A stretch of DNA of 64,000 bases from Diploscapter coronatus (lineage: Eukaryota > Nematoda > Chromadorea > Rhabditida > Rhabditidae). Below, piece after piece: positions 34,458 through 45,763 of the stretch (positions within the stretch are counted from its first letter, which is position 1; every line of letters begins with the position of its first letter). The position numbers and the translations under genes are program-made. The stretch lies in contig OZ038422.1 in NCBI GenBank assembly GCA_964036155.1, positions 60,659,201 to 60,723,200 on the forward strand, given 5' to 3'. A model generated the notes under the pieces. It ran no database searches. It was given only the letters and a program-made list of their open reading frames with translations, and was not told the origin of the DNA.

Positions 34458-37166
34458 TTAATATCCTCCCCTGTTGTTGACCCTGACGGGTTTAGGCGGA
34501 GAGGGAAGTTCGTTGAGCGAGAGGAACTGGAATCTGTTCAGCGGGTGGTAGGGCTTGTTGTGCTGGTGGTTCATCTCATTCGTCTGATGAGCTGCGCCAT
34601 ATCCTTGATTATATCCACCGTGACCGTGATGGTGGTTATTTGCGGGTGCCTAAAATATTTATTAAATTTTATTTTGTTCCTAAATTCACGAATATTCTTA
34701 TTATTATTATTTTTTTTAATTTTAGACATAAGATGTTTCAGGAATCTGATAGAACATTCAAAATGAAAGTACAAACGATGGTCGGGGTGGGAATATATCT
34801 AATTTTCATGAGAAAAAATAATAAAATTTCAAAACTTAAAGAAAATCTACTAATCTACCTTTCTTTCGATTTTTTTAATTTTAAAAAATTACCGGTGGGG
34901 GAGGAGGAGGCAATGGAGCAGCGCCGTGATTTCCATGATTTGCGTGATTCCCGATCGAGTGACCGCCGCCTATCGGCTGTCTGGATGCATTTCGAGTGGG
35001 CGGGGGAGGAGGCGGCACTTCGTCCGCACGAGTGTTCGCTGCTCTGAAAAATATGAAAATTGAATAGGTTTCAAAGAAATGATAAGTGTTGAGAATGAAA
35101 ATGAGAATTCCGGTAACTCATCAAAATCGAGTTGAACTAAAAATAAGTAAACTTGAACAAATAATGAGGTCTCACGAATCATTTTGCCAGAAAATATGTT
35201 TCAAAAGGGTCATCACAATTTCGTCAAGCAAAACTGAATCTGATACTCCCTTGAACCCTGACTGATCGAACCAAACTCCTCAAAATCCCTACCTCAAGAT
35301 CTGCCCAAATTGCTGGTTCGGAAGACTGTTCTTGGGCACGGCTGGGGGCGGTGGAGGTGGAGCCATGGGTCTGGAAATGTGAAATTTCCGCATATGTTTT
35401 TTCAATCCTTAAAATTTACCTAGCTGGTGGAGGTCCGGTGGGTCGGTTGATTGGCGCTCGAATTGGGGTGGTTTCTCGGGAGAAATCCTGAAATTTTCAA
35501 CGTTTTTAAACAATCACGAAAAGCGTACCGATGTTTTTGGAAACATAAGATCTTGAAGAAAGCCTTTTTCAAACAAGTAAGACAAATAGAAAAGATATAA
35601 ACTGTTCTTTTCGAATCTATAAAATTCCGAAAAGAGGCTAGAATTTCAACAACAACAACAAAAAAAGTTTCGCACCTCCGAGCTTTCACTTCTTCTCAAC
35701 TGCGACGCAGGTACCGTGGAAGTGTCTCCCGAATTTTGCCGCATAGGGCGCATAGTCCGAAATTGTTCACGATTTCCAGCAGGTGGATTGGAGCCGATCT
35801 TTAAAAAATGATTTGAAAATGTTTCAAAGAATGCATAAATTCAAATGAAGATAGCACGAAGATGTGTTAGCCTGTGAATGTGTACAATTATCGGAAATTA
35901 TGCGAAATTTTTCGAATATGTTTCAAAAATCCATAAATTGAATGAAAGTTCAGATAGAAGTGTTCAACTTCAAAAGTTATCTAATTTATCAAACGTCTAT
36001 CAAGTTTTTAAAAATAGACATAAAAAATAAAAATAAAAAAAACCTGCGGTTTGTTCATTTGCGATGGGGGCGGGGGAGGTGAGGGCTTGTTGGATTTGAC
36101 CACGCTCATCGACGAACTGTTCTCCATTTGGCCTCGGTTGAACGACGGCTTCGGGCCTGAATTTTTAACTTTCCAAAAAAATCAATAATTAAAAAAAAAA
36201 AATACCCATTCCCGGCATCGGAGGCGGGGCGGGGGGCTGATTATGAGAAATCGAGGAGTGGTCTGAAAGTTTTGAAAAAAAAAAGTTAGAATAAATAAAT
36301 ACAAATTTCTAACTTCAAAATTCATTTTTAAAGAGAACAAAAATAACAATATTTAAAAGTAGATTCAAATTTACCCGCTGCTGCGAAGCTCTTCTTTTTG
36401 TTGTCGCTGGGTTTGAGCGGAACGCCATTTGCGAACAGGCCGCCCATGCCTCCGGACATCGGTGGACGAGGAGCCGATCCGCCGGAACTCGGTGCCGAAC
36501 CAGATGAGCTTGGTCCGGAGGAGATAGGACCACCGCCTCCAGAGCCTCAATATTTAAGAATTGTTCTCGATTGTGAAGGATAAATGTTAGGTCATCCAAG
36601 AAACGCTTGGAATCAACAACAAATCGCATACATAGTTGCCTTTGTTTTAACTAGAAAATCTCGATGGCATTTTTTAATTCTAAGAACTTATTGAACGGGC
36701 TATTAGTCATGTTTCAAAGTGTACATTTCAAATTTCTCAAGATGAAAGTCATTTAAAAATCAGCTCATTTACAGGAAGTAAAATCATACCTCCTTTCTTG
36801 ACTGAGAGCAACGGGTCGGACCTATCATTCGTGACAGTCTTCTTCAGACGAGCGCCTTTCTAAAGATAAAAGTTGATATTTCGCGTAAAAACAATATCTG
36901 CTCAATATTTAGACTTGGGACCTTTCCACCGTAATCACGATGCGGTGCGATGTAGTTGCGGTGGTGAAAATTTAGTTGAACTGCGATGCGGTGGCCAAAT
37001 TAATTTCGTACCTGAATATCCGACAGAAGAGCGTTTCTGGCCACACTTGGGGGCGGGGGCGCCGATGATCCGACCAAATTTGGGGGTGGAGCTGAAAAAT
37101 TCGGCATTTTTCAAAAATTACAAATTTTAACTAACGAGGCGGTGGGGCTGGGGGCGGAGGAGGCAT
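34458..37166 (-). CDS. wip-1: WASP-interacting protein (WIP/verprolin family)
   Basis: An actin regulator that binds G-actin through a WH2 motif and stabilises WASP through its C-terminus. Exons in transcript order: 37136-37166, 37012-37091, 36790-36859, 36375-36545, 36206-36262, 36044-36156, 35676-35798, 35420-35487, 35293-35370, 34893-35043 and 34458-34649, giving 377 residues in phase. It opens with MPPPPPAPPPP, as WIP proteins do. The WH2 motif spans about residues 30-60 (RNALLSDIQ, KGARLKKTVTNDRSDPLL). A Gly/Ser-rich segment with GGMGGLFANGVPLKPS matches WIP. Polyproline runs (likely profilin or SH3 ligands) fill the middle. The WASP-binding tail is LNRFQFLSLNELPSPPKP, followed by an Asn/Arg-rich end. 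It is shorter than human WIP (503 residues) and has only one WH2 motif visible. It is divergent from the ubiquitin-conjugating enzyme gene. Confidence 0.9.
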
Positions 37167-38297
37167 TTCTCAGCTTCTTCTGAATAAAAATCGATTTTTC
37201 AAAAATTTCACGGAAAATCAATAAAATCCTGAGGAAATACGAACTTTCAAGATCAAAGAGTGCGGCTATTCTTGGAAATCCGGGATAAAGCGGATAGAAA
37301 TTTCAAGAAAATCTGGGTATTTAACAGGACGATTAAGATTGTAATTAAATGAAAGTAATTGAGGGGTGACGTCATACAAAGTTGATAAAGTGGTTTCGCC
37401 CAGCTTTTCGGCTAAATGATGAATCAGTGCCGATCTTCGGAGTGAGTCTATCAATGTATAAATTGCAAAATATCGACACCAATTTTGGTGTAAGATTGGT
37501 CAGATTGGCGAAATTTCGATGCACCCAATGCATTTCATGGCTGCTGTTGTCTCGCAGACTATTTCGCCTTTCTCCGAGGAAAACGCAAAAAAGTGATGAT
37601 TTTCGCATCTTTGTCATGCCACACTTTATTGTCGATAGATTTTTTAAGATTGGTCAATTGTTTGCTTCCGAAGTTTCTTGAAATCAAGTTATTTTCTGCT
37701 TTTTTTATTTACAGGTTTTATTTTTTCGGGCATAATTATTTATTCAGGCTTTTGTTCTTGAAAGTTAACAATTTTTCTGAAAACTTCTTTGGAGACATTC
37801 GAAATTTTGTCAATTTGCAACGATCAGTTTCGCAAACTTTTATTTCGAAAATTCTAAGCGTGAATTTCTTAATCAAAAGTCGATATTTTGAAATTTTGAA
37901 AACCATTTTTTAAGCGGCTTGATTTGAAAGTTGCTGATCTTGAATGTTCTACAGATGATGTTCTTATCAGGGATTTTTTGACTCGATCGATAAAAATGTG
38001 TACTTTCGTTATGAAATGGTCGAGACTGTGCTATCTTTTCTTTTGCCTTCGGTTTGCTTCTTGCCTTTTCGGGAATTTTTTTTTAAAAGTCTGCAAATCT
38101 TGCTCACTATCATTCTTCTCCCCAAAATTATGAAAGTTCCTATATCTTTTTCATTTCAAGATTGAAATTGTCAAAATTTTCGGCATTCTTAATTTTTAAA
38201 ATCCTTTTACACTATTATTTTCATTGAAAATTCCGCGATTGCCAATTTATTGATTATTTTTCAGTTTATTCAGGATTTAACTGTCTGAAATTGGAAG
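37167..38297. other. Divergent promoter region, WIP (-) and UBC-20 (+)
   Basis: About 1.1 kb between two divergent genes. Open frames at 37382-37681, 37593-37913 and 37924-38133 overlap each other on the + strand and an antisense frame. None has a recognisable domain, so they are not called. Confidence 0.4.
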
Positions 38298-39667
38298 ATG
38301 TCGAACATCGCGTTCACGCGCATCCAGAGGGAGTGCAAGGAGGTGGTGACCAACACCGAGATCGCAGAGACAGGCATCATGATCGAGATACTTAACGACA
38401 CACTCACCGAGATCAAGGGCACTATTAAGGTAATTAACTCGGGATAATTGGGGGAATTATCTAAATTTTCGATAATTTTAGGGGCCCCCTGAAACACCGT
38501 ACGAAGGCGGCACATTCGACCTGGAGATCAAAATCCCCGAGACGTACCCGTTCACTCCTCCAAAGGTGGGTTAATTGGGCGATTTAATGAGATAGTTAGG
38601 GTAATTAAATCAAGTCAATCAGAGTAATTATCGTGGCCTTCAGGTGAAATTCATCACGAAGATCTGGCATCCGAATATCAGTTCGCAAACGGGCGTGATT
38701 TGTCTGGATATCTTGAAGGATCAATGGTAAGGGCAAATTTTAATGAAAAACTTTGAGCAAATAAACTCAGCCCTTTTTGAATAGAATTATAAATAAATAA
38801 AAAAAATTTGAGAACATCTATTGTTCTGGTCAAATGAAGTGAAGTCTCGTGTGTTAAAAAAAACGCTTTGCGAGAAATGCGCGTCACGAATATGCAAAGT
38901 GGTACACAATTTCTGCGTCTCGCTATTTTTTCAACGCACAATATATCACTTCGTTTGGCCAAAACTAAAAAATCGCTATTTTAAAATTGTTTTTAGGGCT
39001 GCTTCTCTAACGCTGCGCACGGTGTTGTTGAGCATCCAGGCTCTGATGCAGACTCCCGAACCCAGCGACCCGCAGGACGGCGTCGTCGCCAAACAGTATA
39101 TGGATAAATTCCAATTATTTAAGGTTCGGATTTTTCCTACTTTTAAAACTAATATTCGAAAATTGGAAAAATACGTTCTTAGTATTTTATTTTGGGCATG
39201 CGTACATGAGAATATAGAATTTTGCTAAAATGTCTCTATGAATGTGTTGAAACTTATATTCTGAATTATTTCGCGAAATAAAGAAGTGATATTGATAGAT
39301 AATTTTCATATTCCCATCTTTCGGATAATGTAATAAAACTTCTGGAAACAAACGATATAATGAAGTCTATTATTTTTAATCTTGAAAATTTCAGTCGACT
39401 GCTGAATTCTGGACGAGCAAATTCGCGAAGAGCCCAAAGCCGGAGAACTCTGAATACCGCGACAAGGTCGAGAAGCTCAGGGATCTCGGCATTAGAGAGG
39501 TCAGATTTTTAGAATTATATTTTTTATTCTAAAGGCCCCTTCATTTTCTATTCATTTTTAGGTTAAAAATCAAAGATTTCGTAGGTTTATTTCAGGAAGA
39601 AGCGATAAACGTGCTGAGTTGCAACGACTGGGATTTGAGTCGCGCGACAACGTACATTTTCTCCTAA
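38298..39667 (+). CDS. ubc-20: Ubiquitin-conjugating enzyme E2 with UBA domain, UBE2K type
   Basis: An E2 that accepts ubiquitin from E1 and, in its family, builds K48-linked chains. Exons 38298-38429, 38482-38565, 38644-38726, 38997-39123, 39395-39499 and 39596-39667 give exactly 200 residues, the length of human UBE2K. The UBC fold is clear: [39 protein letters not shown], then [20 protein letters not shown] with the HPN motif and the active-site Cys in VICLD. The C-terminal UBA domain (about residues 160-200) has [10 protein letters not shown] and [17 protein letters not shown]. Intron 3 carries a MITE copy (38817-38975). Its expansion alters no coding sequence. Confidence 0.95.
38817..38975. 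mobile_element. MITE copy related to 24141-24480, inside UBC-20 intron
   Basis: The arms GGTCAAATGAAGTGAAGTC (38828) and the reverse complement of CACTTCGTTTGGCC (ending about 38961) form imperfect inverted repeats. The inner blocks CGTGTGTTAAA, GCGAGAAATGCGCGTCACGA and AATTTCTGCGTCTCGC match both arms of the 24-kb element in the expected orientation. It lacks the outer ~80 bp of each terminal repeat, so it is truncated or a sub-family. Confidence 0.65.
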
Positions 39668-40782
39668 ATGCGTAAAATTCGACATTCACGCCCCAATCAG
39701 AACAATCTTCCCCACGGCGAATTTTCTGGAAAAAGCCCCTGGTATTCAAAACCCGTCTTTCAACAATCGATAAGTTTCTTCTCACTCTCTATTTCATTTT
39801 TTCCTTTGAAATTACGGTATTCTAAATGATTTTTTATTTTTATGAGATTCAATTTTAAATTTAGAATAACGGAAAATATTCCTGTGTTATGGCTACAATA
39901 ATCATTAACATTTTCGTTTTAATTTTTACTTCAACTACTCAAAAATAGGTTATTTTATCCCGGTTATGAGATTTATCAATTATTTTTTTGCTGAAAAGTA
40001 AAATGACCGGACTTAAAATGTGTTTTGAAAAACTCCGGGGCTCCTTCTATTTATTATTTTTCGTACTTTTAATTTCCGATTTCGGTGCCTATCTTATTTT
40101 TTATTTGATGATTTTTATCGAACCTTTGAAATCGAAAATTTGATCAATATTCTTCAATTTATTTTTATCAATTGTCGTTAAAAATTCAGATCTAGGGGAC
40201 ATTTGAGTCAGTCTCAAAACAAGCTCTCCTAGGTTTGACCCTAAATTCCAAAATATAATACATTTAAACGGATTTCATATTTATTTTGTCTGAAAAATCT
40301 GGAAATGTTTGATTTACTGGCTTTTGGAAACGAACAAAAATCTAAATTTCATTTCATGAAAAATGTATGAAAATACGTGATTTTAGCTTATCCTTTGCGT
40401 CTTGCTATTATCATAGATTTTTTATCATTGTTGTAAGTGATTATTTCGTCAAGTCGATTTTCGGGGACCATTCTGTAAAATTTCGATTTTTTAAAAATCT
40501 GTCCTTCAAAATCGTCCTTTTCAAATTTCTCTCATCTATTTAAATTTTTTTTGAGTAACGTAAAATCCCATCAAAATTCTAATTGTGCGAACATTCACTT
40601 AGAGCGATCGGATATAAAGAGTTTGAAAATTGATAGGTTTTTTTTTCAGGAAATTTGGTTTTTGGCCGAATGAAATACTTGACAATTTAAGAAAAAATTG
40701 AAAAGTTTTCCATAAAAGTTAGTTTTGAACACAAATCTTTTAATTTTTGAGAAAATGACATTTTTTTTAAATTCAGCAAACA
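39668..40782. other. Region between UBC-20 and COX17
   Basis: AT-rich with no supportable gene. It contains a short family B repeat fragment (40193-40236). An ATTCAG acceptor at 40771-40776 precedes the COX17 start. Whether COX17 belongs to the same transcription unit as UBC-20 cannot be judged from this spacing. Confidence 0.4.
40193..40236 (+). repeat. Interspersed repeat, family B fragment
   Basis: TCTAGGGGACATTTGAGTCA followed by GTCTCAAAA and CTCCTAGG resembles the termini of the repeats at 18145 and 22648. Short, so the match is suggestive only. Confidence 0.35.
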
Positions 40783-41236
40783 ATGTCGACAAAAGCCGAG
40801 TGCAGTTCGAGGACGGTGCCCCCAAAAGAAGAGTGCAACCTTCCAACGTCAGGCGAGAAAAAACTCAAACCCTGCTGCGCCTGTCCGGAGACCAAACAGG
40901 TCGAATTTTCAAATTTTCCACCCTCCAAATTTATATCGCTCAAAAATTTTCATTTCCCATGTTCCATGCAAATTTCGATGAATGCAAAATCATCTCGAAA
41001 TTTTAGAAACTATGCCCAAAATGTCCAGTTTTCATGGAGATTACAGTCCATATAGCTTGATCAAAGAAAAAATCATTGAAATCGAAAAATTAGATTAAAA
41101 ATAGGGGGTGATAGTTGTCTAACTTTCAAATTTTCAGGCCCGCGACCTGTGTATAATCGAGAACGGCGAGGAGCACTGCGGACCGCTCATCGAGGCGCAC
41201 AAGGAATGCATGAGGAAACACGGATTCAATATTTGA
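40783..41236 (+). CDS. cox-17: Cytochrome c oxidase copper chaperone COX17
   Basis: Delivers copper to Sco1 and Cox11 for cytochrome oxidase assembly in the mitochondrial intermembrane space. Two exons (40783-40899, 41138-41236) give 71 residues, the normal size. The copper site [10 protein letters not shown] has the Cys pair plus following CxC. The twin CX9C helices are visible: C of ACPETKQARDLC, and C-x9-C in [14 protein letters not shown]. The N-terminus carries two extra Cys (positions 7 and 17), not part of the conserved set. The start follows an ATTCAG acceptor by six bases. Sec20 follows 210 bases after the stop with operon-like spacing. Confidence 0.95.
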
Positions 41237-41334
41237 AGAAAAGTTTCAAGAAAATCAAACTCAGAAGAATCGCGCAATTTAGTGATTAGATCTAGAAAAA
41301 TCCCCATTTTTATTTGTTGTTTACTTTTTGAGTA

Positions 41335-41340
41335 AATAAA
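41335..41340 (+). terminator. Poly(A) signal between COX17 and Sec20
   Basis: AATAAA lies 99 bases after the COX17 stop and 106 bases before the end of the TTTCAG acceptor that abuts the Sec20 ATG. The spacing fits an SL2-type operon junction. Confidence 0.6.
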
Positions 41341-41446
41341 GCTTTAAATATATTTTCTTCAAAGAGTTAACGAAATTCGAAGGTTTGAAACTTTGGATAT
41401 TTTTGGATTTAAACAAATACCGTAGTCCTCGAATTATTGATTTCAG

Positions 41447-42948
41447 ATGATCGACTCATTGAGTAACGAAAGTCGCGATCAACTGCAGCAGATGCAAACC
41501 GACGTTGTCAGGCTCGACGCCAACGTCAAACAGATCATTCAGAAGATAGTGTACGTCAAATTATCGTAATCCTTGAAATTTAGAAATCAGTCTTTCTTCT
41601 AAATTTGAAAGAAGATGATGTTTTAGACCAAATTAATAACCCTGCAAATTTTGGAAAAATATCGAACTTTTCAGAGAATCGGTAGAAGACGACCGAAACC
41701 TGCTAATCGAGCAAAAAGAGGCAAAGCAAAGTCTGGATCTGCTCAGGGAAACCATCGGTGTGCTCACTTCATTAGTGCCTACCGTAAGAAACATTTGAAT
41801 TTTAGGTAACTTTTGAAATTTCAGGTGAAAAACCGACTCGAACAAACCCAACTGAAACTTCAGATCGAGGATTATGAAAAGGTTGGGTGACTTATTTTTA
41901 AGCTTGAAAAATCCATCTTTAGAGCAATTTTTGAAGAAAAACTTTTAAAATTCTATTTTTAGATTTTTTCATGAAAAAGTAACTTGTTAAGTTTTATTTA
42001 AAAAAAAAAAAAGAATTATTTTGATTTATATTTTCAGGAACTCAGCCAGAACGCGCTCCAACTGAAGTCGGCCGTCAACTCTGCTCGAAAGCGAATTTCC
42101 GACGCTCAACGGCGAATGCTGTTCGATGAGGGCATCGAGGGCGCGAGTGAACTCAGAAGACGGACGGGAGATAGAATCAGAGAGGCTGATCAGGCTAAGG
42201 TTGGGAACTTTTTAATTTTTCAGAAAATGTATGAAAGATAAAAATTTATATCAAACTTCAATAGGAAAATCTCCTACTTTCATTTTGATATAGGACTCAA
42301 AGAAACGATAAATTCACTCCATGTTTTGAAAATAAGCGATGCAATTGATTGAAAGGTTCCTGAACATTATTCAATTGAAATTGAATTGGTTCTTATCTAA
42401 ATTCATGATTGAACAAGTCCAAGTTCGATTTTTTTCTGAAATAATAAAATAAAACTAGGCGACAGATAGATTGACGGCATTGGTCTCGCAAATGGGCGGC
42501 CAAGTCAACCAGAGCGAGAAGACGATGGACTCGCTGATCCACTCGAGTGCGGTGTTGGCTCAGACCCAGGGCGAATTCGAGTCCCAGGGGCAGCACATTC
42601 AGGCAAACTTTTTTACCTTTATTAAAAGTACTGGCAATGTTTATTTTGTGAGAGCAGAAGTCCAGGTTTTGTTCAGATATATTTCAACATTGCCTTATAG
42701 TTTTTATTCGTTTTTGTTTTAATCGAAGTTCAACCATGGACAAACAATATAAAGCTCCAATTTTATGAATCTTTTCAATACTATCTGAAACAAATGAAAT
42801 TTTTCAGACCGGTGGAAAATTGCTATCGAAATACGAGCGACGCGAGTTGACGGACAAAATCCTGGTTGCGATCGCGCTGATCGTCTACTTGGCTGTCATG
42901 TTCTACATCCTCCAGAAGCGCGTCCTCACTCGGTTTTGGCTATGGTAG
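41447..42948 (+). CDS. sec-20: Sec20/BNIP1-type SNARE
   Basis: A Golgi-to-ER retrograde SNARE that acts with syntaxin 18, USE1 and SEC22. Exons 41447-41550, 41675-41783, 41825-41881, 42038-42199, 42459-42602 and 42808-42948 give 238 residues, close to human BNIP1 (228). The protein is coiled-coil through most of its length. The SNARE region (about 145-190) includes LVSQMGGQVNQSEKTMDSLI. The family signature GGKLLSKYERRELTDKIL precedes a C-terminal membrane anchor (LVAIALIVYLAVMFYIL) and a short lumenal end. The ATG directly abuts a TTTCAG acceptor. The last intron begins with GC (CAG|GCAAAC), and only that donor keeps the gapless match to BNIP1. It probably forms an operon with COX17. Confidence 0.93.
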
Positions 42949-44183
42949 ACTTTTAACTTTGTTTTTCTTTCCATTTTTAGATTATTCGAGAAATGTCGAT
43001 TTTTGAAAGGGTTTCCTATTTATTTTTTGTGCATATAAACTTCCTGAGAACTTTCTTTGAAATTTTTAAAATAAAATTCAACATTTAACCCGATTTAGTT
43101 CTGGTGCTCTTTGAATTTTCGTTTCCAAAATTATCTGAAATTTTGCATACATAAAATACTCGGGTCTGTTTTGAATGTGATAAAATATGTAAATTCCTTT
43201 AAATTAATAAACAGCTCAATAAGTTTTATTGTTGCTTCATAATCAAACAAAATGAAGTCCTTTCAATATATGACTACCTTTTGGTAAAAATCTAAAATCT
43301 TTTCAATCTTGATAGTCCAACGATACTGACAATATTACTAGAAAGGCGAATAATATCCGATGAATAAATTTAATGGATCTATGAATCCCTTATATCCTAC
43401 GCCCCATTATATCCTAGCCTTGTTTCGGCCCATGTAATCCAAATAGGCCGATGGGAAGGACGAAGAGGGTGTCAAGAGGGCCCCCTCTTGTTGATGATAG
43501 GCTAGGTGAATGGGGAAACAAGTACTCAAATAGGGAATAAAAGGAGTTGGCCGTAGGACCACCCCAGGGCAAAGCGGGGATAATTGGGATTGGAACTAGG
43601 ATTTTATAGAAAATTGTCAAGGTTCACTGGATTTTGTCATTTTTGGAAAGAATACGATTTTAAAGAAAAATTGTAGATTTTGAAAAAAGTAATTTTAGTG
43701 TTTAGAAATAGGTATTATAGTAGGGGGGCGATAGGGACTGAATTAGTTAAATTTCTTTTAGCGTATTTCACTTTTCAAGAGCACTTTACTAGTCGTAATA
43801 TTTTCAAAAGCATATTCATTTTGGAGGATATTTTATCCTTCAAATTCTTGTTTACTTTTTATGGCCATTGGCTATTTTGGCAATGATACAAATTGAAGTG
43901 GCATTTGAAATTTTTTAGATAAGTTGAGTGAGAAAAATCGATTTTTATAAACTAAAAACGAGTTTATTGAAAAAATTGAAATTTTGCGACTTCCTATTCG
44001 TTAAAATCATATAAAATTCTTATTTTATCACATTTTCTTCGAGTAAAAGAAAAGTTGTTAAAAATAAACTGTATCCAACTATTTGAATTTATTAGAAATT
44101 CATTCAGTTTATAGTCAAGATAATGTTAATGGAGAAGAAACTCTATGACCATTACAAATGCGTGATGAAAGTTTTTCAAGAAC
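42949..44183. other. Convergent intergenic region
   Basis: Between Sec20 (+) and a small membrane protein gene (-). A stretch at about 43385-43610 is noticeably more GC-rich. It contains a near-palindrome CAAGAGGGCCCCCTCTTG and repeated TTATATCCTA. No coding frame is convincing. Confidence 0.4.
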
Positions 44184-45059
44184 CTACCACCACTTTCCCT
44201 GTGGCAAACCGGCCCTGAGTCTCATTTTGGACTGCTTCTTCTTGGCGTGCATCTTGTTTCTCTCGATGAGCGCGACGTTCTCGTTCAGCCATTTGTAGTA
44301 TCTGATCGTTTCGGGCTTGGGACTGGGCTGGTCGTACTGCGAGACGTCGTCCAGAAACAACTTAGTCATTCGACGTTCCTTTGCCTTCTCCATGAAGTCC
44401 GACTGAACATTTCGGGATCTTCATTGATTTTAGCCTTCATAATTTATCATGATCTTGGTAAAAGAAGCATTTTTTCAAAGTTGATCAAATCGTCATGATG
44501 ACAGAATAAAGCTTTGAGAGTTTTGATGTCTTTGGAATGCTTCGCAAGTATTAGTTTTTATTTTCGTAGAATGCAGGATATTTAGAAACGACGAGACACT
44601 TTCTTAGTGATTGGTATATGATGACGAAAGCAGTTAAACTAACGTGAAAGAAGCTGTACTTCGTTATTTTGGGGCTACCAACCTGTGCACACGGCTCGCA
44701 GTGCTCATCCTTGGTAAGCCGGTAGATGACGTAGCCCAGTCCGCACATCCACCAGAGCGTGATCAGGCAGATGACGCCGAACAGCGAGGGAACGAGGACT
44801 ATGGTCTGAAAATGCTAGCTCGTAAGACTTGGAAACGGTCATTCAGAAATGTCATAACGTCGCAATTTGAGAAAATAGGTATAGGGTGAGAAAAGGGTAG
44901 GGAGACGCCTTCATTTTCATATGCTGGCTCTTCAAGTTGTCATATTTTCTGAATCGCCTTTGAAAACCGAGTAGATTATCAACTCACCAGTTTGTTGCAT
45001 CTCTTGCAGAGACCGTTTCTGCTGGCGGAATCCCTGACGATGTCTCCTCCGAGGTCCAT
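44184..45059 (-). CDS. Small predicted membrane protein, unrecognised
   Basis: No family is recognised. Three exons in transcript order (44988-45059, 44683-44805, 44184-44402) give 137 residues with phase-0 junctions. Residues 1-24 are polar and include CKRCNK. Residues 25-55 are hydrophobic (TIVLVPSLFGVICLITLWWM, then CGLGYVIYRL), one long or two short membrane segments. They are followed by HCEPCAQ, so a CxxC pair flanks each side of the membrane region and might bind metal or form disulfides. The remaining 72 residues are highly charged and basic, ending LRAGLPQGKWW. The start codon choice is simply the only ATG in the first exon. The gene is divergent from the ZIG-8-like gene, 704 bp away. 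Confidence 0.75.
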
Positions 45060-45763
45060 GATTTTGAGGATGTAGGAGTAATGATTTTAATAGCATGATT
45101 ATTGCAGCATCATCATTTTAATGTAATCAAATTTTATGTTGTAGAGCAAAATGTATTCAATTTTTCAACTTCATGTCATACATGAAAAATTAGAATATTG
45201 CGCATTTGTGCATAAGTTTTTAGAGCTTGATTCGTATTTCATCGTTGATTTTTCTGCACAATTTTTTCTCGATTTTTTTGACTTGATTCATTTTATCAAG
45301 ACACAAAGAACCCTTTTTGATATCATCATCATCGAGTTTTTTGCGCATGATTCGGTCCGAGCGTATTTGATAGGTTCTTCCTGATAGATTTCGCACAAAA
45401 TTAGGTAAGAGAAATAGCTCATCCGATTGAGAGTGCAAAGAAACATTCATTCGCGCAGCTCTTGAAGACTTGAAAAGTGGGCGGGGCCAATCTGAGGAAA
45501 GATGCAGAGAAAGGGGAAAATAGTGCGAGGGAAAAAGCAAAAGCAAAAGAAATTGCAAGGTTGACTAGGTTTTCCCTTTTCTCCATTTTTCTGCTTCTCA
45601 TCCCTCTTTTCTATCTCCCTCTTTATCTCCTCTGTCAGTTGGTTTGAGTGACCTGACTGCACACCCATAAAGGGCCGATGTGGTGACATTTTAATGCTCA
45701 CCTTTCGGTTGAAAATTGTATCTTTTCATTTTTTGAAGATTCTATGCTTTATATTTTCAGAAC
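45060..45763. other. Divergent promoter region
   Basis: Separates the small membrane protein gene (-) from the ZIG-8-like gene (+). No gene is called. It ends at a TTTTCAG acceptor (about 45754-45760) just before the ZIG-8-like start codon, consistent with trans-splicing. Confidence 0.45.

Noticed and set aside
37382..38133. Three overlapping + strand frames of 69-106 codons between WIP and UBC-20
   Set aside because: They overlap each other in different frames, are Phe/Leu/Ser-rich as expected for T-rich DNA, and resemble no known domain.
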